Shown here: piece by piece, positions 1 through 6,049 of the stretch
Numbering within the stretch: position 1 is the first letter of the stretch
Layout of the letters: each line of letters starts with the position of its first letter
Assembly: GCA_022865965.1 (NCBI GenBank)
Contig: JALHTS010000348.1
Span: 1 to 11,115 of the forward strand
Reading direction: 5' to 3'
Origin: Ignavibacteriaceae bacterium
Lineage (GTDB): Bacteria; Bacteroidota; Ignavibacteria; Ignavibacteriales; Ignavibacteriaceae
DNA length: 11,115 bases
Program-made: the position numbers and the translations under genes
The notes under the pieces: generated by a model
What the model was told of the DNA's origin: nothing
What the model saw: only the letters and a program-made list of their open reading frames with translations
The model's database searches: none

Positions 1-59
1 ACTACAAGCAATATCAGAATTATTTCACCGGCGCCTAAATTTCCTATAAATGCTAACAT
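1..59 (-). CDS. tatA: TatA/SecG-type small membrane protein, N-terminus only (probable twin-arginine translocase subunit TatA)
   Basis: Only the first 20 codons lie in the window; the gene runs off the left edge. The ATG (bases 59-57) follows an excellent Shine-Dalgarno sequence, AAGGTGAT, on the minus strand. The visible peptide is MLAFIGNLGAGEIILILLVV: a short N-terminal stretch, a Gly-Glu pair (residues 11-12), then an unbroken hydrophobic run. This is the usual start of TatA/TatB proteins, which anchor in the inner membrane by this one helix and form the pore that exports folded proteins. It starts 9 bases after the purQ stop codon and is very likely the last visible gene of the minus-strand operon. 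The amphipathic helix and the FG hinge that would settle the family lie outside the window, so TatB or another one-helix protein cannot be ruled out. Confidence 0.7.
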   Translation of the reverse strand, partial: MLAFIGNLGAGEIILILLV

Positions 60-68
60 ATCATCACC

Positions 69-764
69 TTAGTTTTTTAAATGACTAGCTATTGATTTAA
101 AAATAATTTGTCCGTCAGTATTATTCAAAACAGGATTACAAACTCTTTCCGGATGCGGCATCATTCCAAGAATATTTCCTTCTTTATTTATAATTCCAGC
201 AATATTTTTTGTTGATCCGTTAGGATTAAACTCTTTGTTAACTTCACCAATTGAAGAAGAATACCTGAAAACGATTTGATTGTTATCCTGAAGCATTTTC
301 AAAGTATCTGCATCGCAAAAATAATTTCCTTCACCGTGAGCGATCGGGATCTTTAAACTTTTCTGTCCGTTAATTAGATTCGTAAAAATTGTATTTCTGT
401 TTTCAATTGAAAGATAAACATCTTTGCAAACAAATTGCAGTGATTTATTTCTGAACATTATTCCGGGTAAAAGTCCGGCTTCGAGCAAAATCTGGAAACC
501 ATTACAGATGCCGATTACAATTCCGCCTTTGCCTGCAAAGTCAATAACAGAATTCATAATAGGGGAGAATCTTGCAATTGCACCGCTTCTCAAATAATCG
601 CCGTAGGAAAATCCACCCGGTAATATAATTACATCTGATTCTTTAAGATCGGAATCTTTATGCCACAAAAAATTAACATCGTAACCAAGAACATTTCCCA
701 CAGAATAATAAGCATCGTGATCACAGTTTGAACCGGGAAAAACAACAACTCCGAACCTTGGCAT
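69..764 (-). CDS. purQ: Phosphoribosylformylglycinamidine synthase, glutaminase subunit PurQ
   Basis: PurQ is the glutamine amidotransferase subunit that feeds ammonia to PurL for the FGAR to FGAM step of de novo purine synthesis in the cytoplasm. The 231-residue length is normal for the stand-alone subunit. The class I amidotransferase triad is intact: the nucleophile Cys87 sits in GICNGFQ (residues 85-91), and His204 and Glu206 lie in MMPHPER near the C-terminus. The FPGSNCD (9-15) and [17 protein letters not shown] (48-64) blocks are also typical of PurQ. The ATG overlaps the purS stop codon by one base (TAATG), and an AGAGG ribosome binding site lies inside the end of purS, so the two subunits are translationally coupled. 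PurL is not in this window. Confidence 0.97.
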   Translation of the reverse strand: MPRFGVVVFPGSNCDHDAYYSVGNVLGYDVNFLWHKDSDLKESDVIILPGGFSYGDYLRSGAIARFSPIMNSVIDFAGKGGIVIGICNGFQILLEAGLLPGIMFRNKSLQFVCKDVYLSIENRNTIFTNLINGQKSLKIPIAHGEGNYFCDADTLKMLQDNNQIVFRYSSSIGEVNKEFNPNGSTKNIAGIINKEGNILGMMPHPERVCNPVLNNTDGQIIFKSIASHLKN

Positions 765-1015
765 TACTTAACCTCTTCGAGTGTAAACTCAAAATCTTCC
801 ATAATAGGATTTGCGAGCAGCTTCGAACAATATTCATTCACTTCTTTCTCTGCTGCTTTTCTATCTTTAACATCAAGATCAAACTCAATATACTTTCCTA
901 TTCTTGTGTTCCTAATATTACTCAATCCAAGATGTTCAGCACCTTTTTCAACGGCTTTACCTTGAGGATCAAGAATAGATGGTCTTCGCTTTATTAATAC
1001 TTTTGCTTTAAACAA
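764..1015 (-). CDS. purS: Phosphoribosylformylglycinamidine synthase subunit PurS
   Basis: PurS is the small bridging subunit of the three-part FGAM synthase (PurS-PurQ-small PurL). It dimerises and docks the glutaminase on the synthetase. The 83 residues match the family length, with the typical opening [20 protein letters not shown] and the later [10 protein letters not shown] strand. The start is a TTG codon (bases 1015-1013), two bases after the pssA stop; there is no ATG at that end of the frame, and the family alignment needs this beginning. A weak GAG-type ribosome binding site lies in the end of pssA. Its presence together with purQ implies that the organism uses a small-type PurL rather than the fused enzyme of Gammaproteobacteria. 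Confidence 0.95.
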   Translation of the reverse strand: MFKAKVLIKRRPSILDPQGKAVEKGAEHLGLSNIRNTRIGKYIEFDLDVKDRKAAEKEVNEYCSKLLANPIMEDFEFTLEEVK

Positions 1016-1017
1016 TT

Positions 1018-1749
1018 TTAATCTCTCGAAATACTTTTTTTTCTGTGTTTTAGATAAAGAAAAATGTGTTGAAAAATACCAAATACGACCATGAAAACAA
1101 AAATGTAGAAGACACCTTCAATCCTGTAGAATACAACTACAATCAATCCTGCCAAAATAAAAATATAAGTGAATGGTTTTTCTTTAATTGATCTTAGTGA
1201 AAATTTTGGAATCGAATCGTACTTAACTCTGCTTACCATCAAGAACGATAAAATAAGTGTCATTGGAATGATGATCTGCGAATGTAAATCTGAATAACCA
1301 TCACTATGAAAAGCAAGTATAAAACTTACTATTGTAATTGCGGCGGATGGAATTGGTAAACCGGTAAAGAATGATTTTTCAAATCCCACTAATTGAACAT
1401 TGAATCTTGCAAGTCTGAATCCACCAGCTATCAATGGGAGTGAAGTTAAAATAATTCCAATTGTGTTTAACTGATAATAATAAGTTGAATAAAGAAGAAA
1501 AGATGGAGCGGCACCAAAACTCACAATATCTGAAAGAGAATCAAGTTCAACTCCAAGTTCACTGCTTGAGTTTGTCAATCTTGCCATTGCACCGTCAAGC
1601 GCATCAAATAGGGCAGCAATAAAAATCAGCCAGCAGGCATAAACGTAATTACCCTGACTGGCATTAATGATGGAAAAGAATCCGCAAAACATATTCAGCG
1701 AAGTGAATAGGTTGGGAATAACAGAAGGTGTTATGCGAAGACGATTCAT
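1018..1749 (-). CDS. pssA: CDP-diacylglycerol--serine O-phosphatidyltransferase PssA
   Basis: PssA is an integral membrane enzyme that transfers a phosphatidyl group from CDP-diacylglycerol to L-serine to give phosphatidylserine. The full CDP-alcohol phosphatidyltransferase signature is present at residues 49-74: Asp49, Asp52-Gly53, Ala56-Arg57, Gly66, Asp70 and Asp74. The four aspartates bind the catalytic metals. The rest is strongly hydrophobic, with several membrane helices and a basic C-terminal tail (KHRKKSISRD). The opening ITPSVIPNLFTSLNMFCGF is typical of the type II (Bacillus-like) PssA group. It lies directly after psd (6-base gap), so the two consecutive steps of phosphatidylethanolamine synthesis are co-transcribed, and it is followed at 2 bases by purS. 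Confidence 0.95.
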   Translation of the reverse strand: MNRLRITPSVIPNLFTSLNMFCGFFSIINASQGNYVYACWLIFIAALFDALDGAMARLTNSSSELGVELDSLSDIVSFGAAPSFLLYSTYYYQLNTIGIILTSLPLIAGGFRLARFNVQLVGFEKSFFTGLPIPSAAITIVSFILAFHSDGYSDLHSQIIIPMTLILSFLMVSRVKYDSIPKFSLRSIKEKPFTYIFILAGLIVVVFYRIEGVFYIFVFMVVFGIFQHIFLYLKHRKKSISRD

Positions 1750-1755
1750 CAGTTT

Positions 1756-2403
1756 TTAATTTACTTCAAAGAGAATGGTTTCACCGGCAGAAACTTTATC
1801 ACCTTGTTTAACTTTAGGAGTCCAATTAAGTGGAACAATTACATCAACCCGGCTTCCAAATTTAATCATTCCGAATCTTTCTCCCATTTTTACAGTGTCA
1901 CCTATAGATAAATCATAAACAATTCTTCTTGCAACAAAGCCGGCAACTTGAGTAAAAAGAACTTTTCCGTGTTTGCTTGTAATACCAATTTCAGACCTTT
2001 CATTAACTTCAGATGCTTTATCTTCAAACGCTGCTATGTATTCACCTTTATGATATTCAAGAAAATCAACCGTGCCGTCAATTGGAATTCTGTTTACGTG
2101 AACATTTAGTGGAGACATGAAAACAGATATCATTTTTGCTTTATCATTGAGGAACTTATTATCAACAATTTCTTTTATGAAAAGAACTTTTCCTTCAGCA
2201 GGAGAAACTACAACATCATCTCTGTCAGGCGCTTTTCTTTCGGGATCTCTAAAGAAATTTAATGTAAAAATTATTAACAGAATGGCAAGTGTGATTAGTG
2301 AATATTTCACAAATCCGTTGTTAATTAAAATTCCTGCAGCAATAAGAATGAATGATATTATTGCAACGACACCAATAGTTGAGTAACCGTATTTAGCAAG
2401 CAT
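1756..2403 (-). CDS. psd: Phosphatidylserine decarboxylase, short form (proenzyme)
   Basis: This enzyme decarboxylates phosphatidylserine to phosphatidylethanolamine. At 215 residues it belongs to the short Psd family. Two hydrophobic segments near the N-terminus (about residues 9-28 and 33-50) anchor it in the membrane. The self-cleavage site that creates the pyruvoyl cofactor is Gly183-Ser184 within KFGSRVD (181-187), giving a long beta chain and a short alpha chain of about 32 residues. The SPLNVHVNR block (97-105) carries the conserved His102. The block usually reading S-P-A-D-G here reads SPAEG (67-71), with Glu70 in place of the usual aspartate. The ATG starts one base after the stop codon of the PurC-like gene, and pssA follows after 6 bases. 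Confidence 0.94.
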   Translation of the reverse strand: MLAKYGYSTIGVVAIISFILIAAGILINNGFVKYSLITLAILLIIFTLNFFRDPERKAPDRDDVVVSPAEGKVLFIKEIVDNKFLNDKAKMISVFMSPLNVHVNRIPIDGTVDFLEYHKGEYIAAFEDKASEVNERSEIGITSKHGKVLFTQVAGFVARRIVYDLSIGDTVKMGERFGMIKFGSRVDVIVPLNWTPKVKQGDKVSAGETILFEVN

Positions 2404-2404
2404 T

Positions 2405-3082
2405 TTAAACGCTGATTATTTTTATTAATTGATCTGTATAACCTTTAATATTTGCGGCTGTTGTGAGATTATAAGGATCTTTCCATTTTGAATTAATCTC
2501 AACCGGAAATGCCTTCAAACTTTCCGGAGAGAAATTTCCCGTCATATAAATTTTACCTTCAAACTTTCCGAAAGTACATGAAAGTTCTGCCAAAACGTAA
2601 TTTCTTCTTTCAAAAAAAGATTTAAGAACAGCATTAATCTTTGAGCATATTCTATTTATCATCTTCAAATCTTCCATGCTGCAAAGATTAAATGTAATCA
2701 GATGACTCTCGCTTATTAAACTTTCTTTAAGTTCGCCATAGTGAAATTCAAAAACAGGTAATTCCAAAGGATTTCCTTCTTTCAGTGAGAAGATTTTTGC
2801 CGTTCTTTTATCAGCAGAATTCAGGATTTTAACACTGAAAGAGAATTTTTCATATTTCACAAATTTTAATGAGTGCTTTTCTTCTCTTTTGATGAAAGCA
2901 ACCGGAATATGATATTCTTTTAAATAGTCGAAAAAGTAAGTGTAGATAGAAGCAACTTTTTGTCCTAAATCTTTTACTTTTGCTTTTTTTTGCTTATTTA
3001 TTTGAAAAATATCAGAAAATTCAAGTATTTGATAATTCGCACCGTCAAAAGGTATGTCTTTTTTTAGATTTGTTTCGATCAT
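2405..3082 (-). CDS. PurC-like protein (SAICAR synthetase fold) lacking the catalytic signatures
   Basis: The 225 residues can be laid along SAICAR synthetase (PurC) for almost their whole length. Family-like blocks include QILEFSDIF (18-26, as in LVLEF), YLKEYHIPVAFIKR (53-66), FEFHYGELKESLISESHLITFN (111-132), the MEDLKMINRICSKINAVLKSFF helix (136-157), the Phe-Gly of CTFGKFEGKIYMTG (169-182) and FSPES (184-188). The residues that make the enzyme work are changed. The N-terminal Gly-Lys ATP hairpin is missing or shortened. The R-x3-(A/T)-G-S signature is replaced by L-N-S-A-D-K-R at 87-93. The VDFKLEFG signature reads AELSCTFG (165-172). The DEFSPDGSRLWD loop reads GNFSPESLKAFP (182-193). 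It is the first gene of the minus-strand operon. I infer a non-catalytic or repurposed PurC paralogue, or an extremely divergent one; I cannot name its function. Confidence 0.75.
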   Translation of the reverse strand: MIETNLKKDIPFDGANYQILEFSDIFQINKQKKAKVKDLGQKVASIYTYFFDYLKEYHIPVAFIKREEKHSLKFVKYEKFSFSVKILNSADKRTAKIFSLKEGNPLELPVFEFHYGELKESLISESHLITFNLCSMEDLKMINRICSKINAVLKSFFERRNYVLAELSCTFGKFEGKIYMTGNFSPESLKAFPVEINSKWKDPYNLTTAANIKGYTDQLIKIISV

Positions 3083-3129
3083 AATTTGTCTTAATTAATA
3101 TTAAAAATCCAATTAAAATTTAACGAAAT

Positions 3130-3161
3130 CAAATTAGGGATAATCGATGTATAAAGTCAAA
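3130..3161 (-). promoter_or_regulatory. Tentative promoter for the minus-strand psd-pssA-purSQ operon
   Basis: On the minus strand a TTTG (3161-3158) is followed after 21 bases by TAATTTG (3136-3130). This resembles the Bacteroidota -33 TTTG / -7 TAnnTTTG promoter, but the downstream box is one base short of the consensus. It lies about 48 bases ahead of the first gene of the leftward operon, where a promoter is expected. Support is by position and partial match only. Confidence 0.3.
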
Positions 3162-3169
3162 TAAAGTAT

Positions 3170-3177
3170 TATATTTG
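3170..3177 (+). promoter_or_regulatory. Bacteroidota-type -7 box (TATATTTG) ahead of ybaB-recR
   Basis: TATATTTG matches TAnnTTTG exactly. It lies 40 bases before the Shine-Dalgarno sequence of ybaB in the divergent intergenic region. No clear TTTG is visible at the -33 distance. A transcript starting about 7 bases downstream would begin after the TTG at 3175, which argues against that codon as the ybaB start. Confidence 0.45.
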
Positions 3178-3216
3178 AAGGCAAAATCAACAATTAAACA
3201 AAATTCTGACAAAATT

Positions 3217-3222
3217 AAGGAG
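3217..3222 (+). promoter_or_regulatory. Shine-Dalgarno AAGGAG that fixes the ybaB start
   Basis: AAGGAG lies 9 bases before ATG 3232 (and 6 before an in-frame GTG at 3229). It shows that translation begins here and not at the TTG 57 bases upstream, which would add 19 lysine-rich residues foreign to the family. Confidence 0.8.
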
Positions 3223-3231
3223 ATTTTAGTG

Positions 3232-3558
3232 ATGAAGGGTGGAATGCAGGGAATGCTTAAACAAGTACAGAAAATGCAGGCTGAGATGCAAAGAGTTCAA
3301 AGTGAATTAGGCAATAAAACCGTTAGTGAAGAAGCAGGCGGCGGGATGATAAAAGCTACTGCTAACGGAAATAGAGAAATTATTTCAGTTGAAATTGATC
3401 CTCAGGTTATTAATTCTGAAGAAAAAGAAATTCTGGAGGATTTGGTTGTTGCCGCTGTAAATAAAGCTTTAGAATCGGCAGCTAAACTTGCTGAAGAAGA
3501 AATGGCTAAAGTTACAAAAGGTATGATTCCTCCGGGAATGAATATTCCGGGACTTTAA
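3232..3558 (+). CDS. ybaB: YbaB/EbfC family nucleoid-associated protein
   Basis: This is a small DNA-binding protein of the YbaB/EbfC family. These proteins form dimers and coat DNA, and are commonly encoded next to recR. The chosen 108-residue product has the family layout: a methionine- and glutamine-rich N-terminal coiled coil (MQGMLKQVQKMQAEMQRVQSEL), a central beta sheet (GGGMIKATANGNREIISVEIDP), the acidic EEKEILEDLVVAAVNKA helix, and a glycine-, proline- and methionine-rich tail (GMIPPGMNIPGL). The start at ATG 3232 is set by the AAGGAG at 3217-3222; the open frame extends upstream to a TTG at 3175 but without support. recR starts one base after its stop codon. Confidence 0.93.
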   Translation: MKGGMQGMLKQVQKMQAEMQRVQSELGNKTVSEEAGGGMIKATANGNREIISVEIDPQVINSEEKEILEDLVVAAVNKALESAAKLAEEEMAKVTKGMIPPGMNIPGL

Positions 3559-3559
3559 A

Positions 3560-4156
3560 TTGTTAATCGCAGAACCATTACATATTGCAATTGAAGAACT
3601 GAGTAAACTTCCCGGCATTGGAAAAAAAACTGCTCAACGTCTTGCACTTCATATTCTAAAAAGTTCACCTGAAAATGTTGAGAATCTCATTAACGCAGTT
3701 CAGGATTTGAAAACTAAAATTCACTTTTGTAAAAGATGTTTTAATATATCTGTAGAAGACCTCTGTAGAATATGTCAAAGTTCTAAAAGAGATTCCAGCA
3801 TAATCTGTGTGGTTGAAGAAGCAAGCGATGTTATTGCTGTTGAAAAATCCCACGAGTATACGGGTCTGTATCATGTTCTTGGTGGAGTTTTATCACCATT
3901 ATCAGGAATCAGTCCCGATGAACTTAAAATAAAAGAACTGATGAAAAGATTTGAGAATGAAGAGATTAAGGAAATAATACTTGCATTAAATCCTGATACA
4001 GAAGGTGAAACCACATCACTTTATTTAGCAAAATTATTAAAACCTCTCGGCATTAAAGTAACAAGAATTGCCAGAGGTCTTCCAGTTGGAGGTGATCTTG
4101 AATTTGCCGATGAAGCTACAGTTGGCAGAGCTATGTTGAACAGGATTGATTTATGA
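3560..4156 (+). CDS. recR: Recombination mediator protein RecR
   Basis: RecR works with RecF and RecO to load RecA on single-stranded gaps during recombinational repair. The 198-residue protein is full length. In order it has a helix-hairpin-helix (LPGIGKKTAQRLALHIL, 17-33), a four-cysteine zinc finger (Cys57, Cys60, Cys69, Cys72), and a Toprim domain (about 80-172) that includes VVEEASDVIAVE and ALNPDTEGETTSLYL. The conserved RGLPVGGDLEFADEATVGRA closes the protein (172-191). The start is a TTG one base after the ybaB stop; no ATG or GTG exists before the helix-hairpin-helix. The stop overlaps the next gene by four bases (ATGA). Confidence 0.96.
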   Translation: MLIAEPLHIAIEELSKLPGIGKKTAQRLALHILKSSPENVENLINAVQDLKTKIHFCKRCFNISVEDLCRICQSSKRDSSIICVVEEASDVIAVEKSHEYTGLYHVLGGVLSPLSGISPDELKIKELMKRFENEEIKEIILALNPDTEGETTSLYLAKLLKPLGIKVTRIARGLPVGGDLEFADEATVGRAMLNRIDL

Positions 4157-4890
4157 CATCCGAATGGTTTAAAGATTGGTTTGGAACAAAAGAATATTTG
4201 AATGTATATCGACATCGAAATGAATCTGATGCTGAAGATTTAGTAAATCTGATAATAAATAATATTCCTCTCCCAAAATCTTCAGAAGTATTGGATTTGG
4301 CTTGCGGAACAGGAAGACATTGCATACTACTTGCTAAGAAAGGATTCAAAGTTTCTGCAGTTGATCTAAGTAAGAATATGCTTTCCGAAGCCCGCAATAC
4401 GGCAGAAAAAGAAAACCTGAAAATAAATTTTATTCAATCTGATCTCAGGAATTTTACTCATTCAGGCAAGTTCGATCTCATTGTAAATCTGTTTACAAGT
4501 TTCGGTTACTTTGAAAATGATAAAGAAAATTTTCAGATATTCAAAACTGCTTATGAGCACCTTAAAAGCGGTGGATATTTTATAATAGATTTTTTCAACA
4601 AGTATTATGTTGAGCAAAATTTAATTGAGGAATCCCATGATGAAATTGATAATGGTGAGATCATTCAGAAACGCAAAATTGATGGATTAAGAGTTGTTAA
4701 AGAAATTTCAATTAAACAGAATGGTTTTTCAAAAAATTATTATGAGTCTGTAAGAATGTATAGCAAAGATGAACTGATTGATGAGTTGACTAAAATTGGA
4801 TTTGCAATTGAAAAAACATTTGGTGATTTTTTTGGAAACAAGTTTAATCAGCTTTCCTCACCGAGGATAATCATCATTGCAAAAAAATGA
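4153..4890 (+). CDS. Class I SAM-dependent methyltransferase, substrate unknown
   Basis: The 245-residue protein has a Rossmann-type methyltransferase core. Motif I is VLDLACGTGRH (46-56), which binds S-adenosylmethionine. The acidic ribose-binding residue is Asp71 in SAVDLSKNML (68-77), and motif IV-like KFDLIVNLFTSFGYF spans 106-120. The N-terminal EWFKDWFGTKEYLNVYRHR is common in a Bacteroidota group of uncharacterised methyltransferases. Nothing in the sequence gives the substrate; a small-molecule target is only a guess. An AGGA ribosome binding site lies 7 bases before the ATG, which overlaps the recR stop (ATGA), and its own stop overlaps the next gene in the same way. It is therefore translated as part of the ybaB-recR operon. 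Confidence 0.88.
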   Translation: MTSEWFKDWFGTKEYLNVYRHRNESDAEDLVNLIINNIPLPKSSEVLDLACGTGRHCILLAKKGFKVSAVDLSKNMLSEARNTAEKENLKINFIQSDLRNFTHSGKFDLIVNLFTSFGYFENDKENFQIFKTAYEHLKSGGYFIIDFFNKYYVEQNLIEESHDEIDNGEIIQKRKIDGLRVVKEISIKQNGFSKNYYESVRMYSKDELIDELTKIGFAIEKTFGDFFGNKFNQLSSPRIIIIAKK

Positions 4891-5462
4891 AATTTAAATT
4901 TCCCATATTGTTTTTAATCCTCCTTTTATCAGGTTGCGACCTTTTTGTTACCAGAGAAGCAGAAATGCCTGATCAGGGAAGATCTAATTTCCAGCTGGCA
5001 ACTGAACCTGAAATTGTTATGTCAAATCTCATAAACTCTTTTGCAGATAAGAATGTTCAAAACTATCTGGCTTGTTTTGTTGACTCTGCTTTCTCATCAC
5101 GAAGATTCTTGTTTCAACCTTCTAGTGAAGCTGTTTCTCAATATCAATTTCTTGCTGAAGGTTGGGATTTAGCGGATGAACAAAGATATTTCAGCAGTGT
5201 AATTGCAAGTGTTGAGAAAGATTTTCCACTGACTTTATTGTTGAATGACTCATCTTTAACAAGAAGCGGTGATACGGTTCTCTATTCTGCTTCTTATTTT
5301 ATAAACATTCCACTGAGTCAACCTGAATCTTCAAGCTACCAGGGCAATTTACAGTTTACTTTAGTAAATGATGATCGTTCAGTTTGGGTTATTTACTATT
5401 GGCAGGATATTAAATTACCTGATTCACCAAGCTGGAGTGAATTAAAAGGAAAATATTATTAA
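4887..5462 (+). CDS. Lipoprotein, NTF2-like domain suspected
   Basis: A type II signal peptide is clear: a lysine-containing start, a hydrophobic core (residues 6-14) and a lipobox ending L-S-G-Cys17. The mature 175-residue protein should therefore be lipid-anchored in the envelope. No catalytic motif is visible. The body (EIVMSNLINSFADKNVQNYL at 42-61, then aromatic-rich strands) looks like the small alpha+beta NTF2-like fold, which is inference. Its C-terminal strand pair (YQGNLQFTL at 151-159, then WVIYYWQDI at 167-175) matches the end of the next gene, which I read as a tandem paralogue. The ATG overlaps the methyltransferase stop (ATGA). Function unknown. Confidence 0.85.
   Translation: MKFKFPILFLILLLSGCDLFVTREAEMPDQGRSNFQLATEPEIVMSNLINSFADKNVQNYLACFVDSAFSSRRFLFQPSSEAVSQYQFLAEGWDLADEQRYFSSVIASVEKDFPLTLLLNDSSLTRSGDTVLYSASYFINIPLSQPESSSYQGNLQFTLVNDDRSVWVIYYWQDIKLPDSPSWSELKGKYY
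5444..5450 (+). promoter_or_regulatory. Shine-Dalgarno AAAAGGA serving an ATT start
   Basis: AAAAGGA lies inside the end of the first lipoprotein gene, 7 bases before ATT at 5458. No ATG, GTG or TTG follows at a usable distance in the frame of the second lipoprotein, so this site points to ATT as its initiation codon. Confidence 0.55.
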
Positions 5463-5967
5463 AATTTTATTTTACATAATTATAACATCCTTTCTGCTTG
5501 CAATTGGATGCACGAATCCATTTGCTCCTGCATTCGATGAATCCGCATCTGATATAAGAGCACCAATATCTGATTTGAAAACTATTCCGGGTGTTTTTCA
5601 AAATTTTCAATACTCATACACTTTTAAGGATACAACAATTTATGGTGAACTTTTAAGTAATGATTTTATTTTTACTTATCGCGACTATGACCAGGGATTT
5701 GATGTGAGCTGGGGCAGAGATGAAGAAATGAGAACAACTTATGGTCTATTTGAAAATTCACAGCGATTAGATTTGATATGGAATAATATAGTTTTATTTA
5801 CAGAAGATTCTACTAGTGCCAATGTTGTAAGAAGTTTTAATCTAACTATAACTTTTAATCCTACCGATGTTGTCCGTGTTGATGGAAGAGTAAATCTTTC
5901 GCTTAGAAAAAATTCTCAAACTGAAAAGTGGCAAATAACAAGATGGATAGATGAGTCGAATTTTTAG
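5458..5967 (+). CDS. Second lipoprotein, paralogue of the upstream one, probable ATT start
   Basis: The first ordinary start in this frame is TTG at 5575, which would give a 130-residue protein with no signal. The frame is open upstream to 5446, and the peptide encoded from 5458 is a textbook lipoprotein signal: K-I-L-F-Y-I-I-I-T-S-F-L-L-A-I-G followed by Cys18, then TNPFAP. The ATT at 5458 shares one base with the previous stop codon (ATTAA) and has AAAAGGA at ideal spacing, so I take it as the start (169 residues). The mature part contains FKDTTIYGELLSNDF and WGRDEEMRTTYGLF, and ends KWQITRWID, which parallels the end of the first lipoprotein. A probable NTF2-like, envelope-anchored protein of unknown function. 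A sequencing error that removed an ATG is the main alternative. Confidence 0.75.
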   Translation: MKILFYIIITSFLLAIGCTNPFAPAFDESASDIRAPISDLKTIPGVFQNFQYSYTFKDTTIYGELLSNDFIFTYRDYDQGFDVSWGRDEEMRTTYGLFENSQRLDLIWNNIVLFTEDSTSANVVRSFNLTITFNPTDVVRVDGRVNLSLRKNSQTEKWQITRWIDESNF

Positions 5968-6049
5968 TAAATTGAATTAGAAATTTTTAATCGAGCTAAC
6001 TGTTTTTATCTTAGTTTAAGTTATTCAATAATATAGTTTTAATACTTCT

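Noticed and set aside
728..997. 89-codon plus-strand frame opposite purQ/purS
   Set aside because: It lies fully over two well-conserved genes on the other strand and its peptide shows no family features.
3175..3231. TTG at 3175 as the start of ybaB (127 residues)
   Set aside because: The TTG overlaps a TAnnTTTG promoter box, lacks a ribosome binding site, and adds 19 lysine-rich residues not found in the family; AAGGAG fixes the start at 3232.
5575..5967. 130-residue protein starting at TTG 5575
   Set aside because: It cuts off an obvious in-frame lipoprotein signal peptide and has no ribosome binding site; the ATT at 5458 explains the sequence better.
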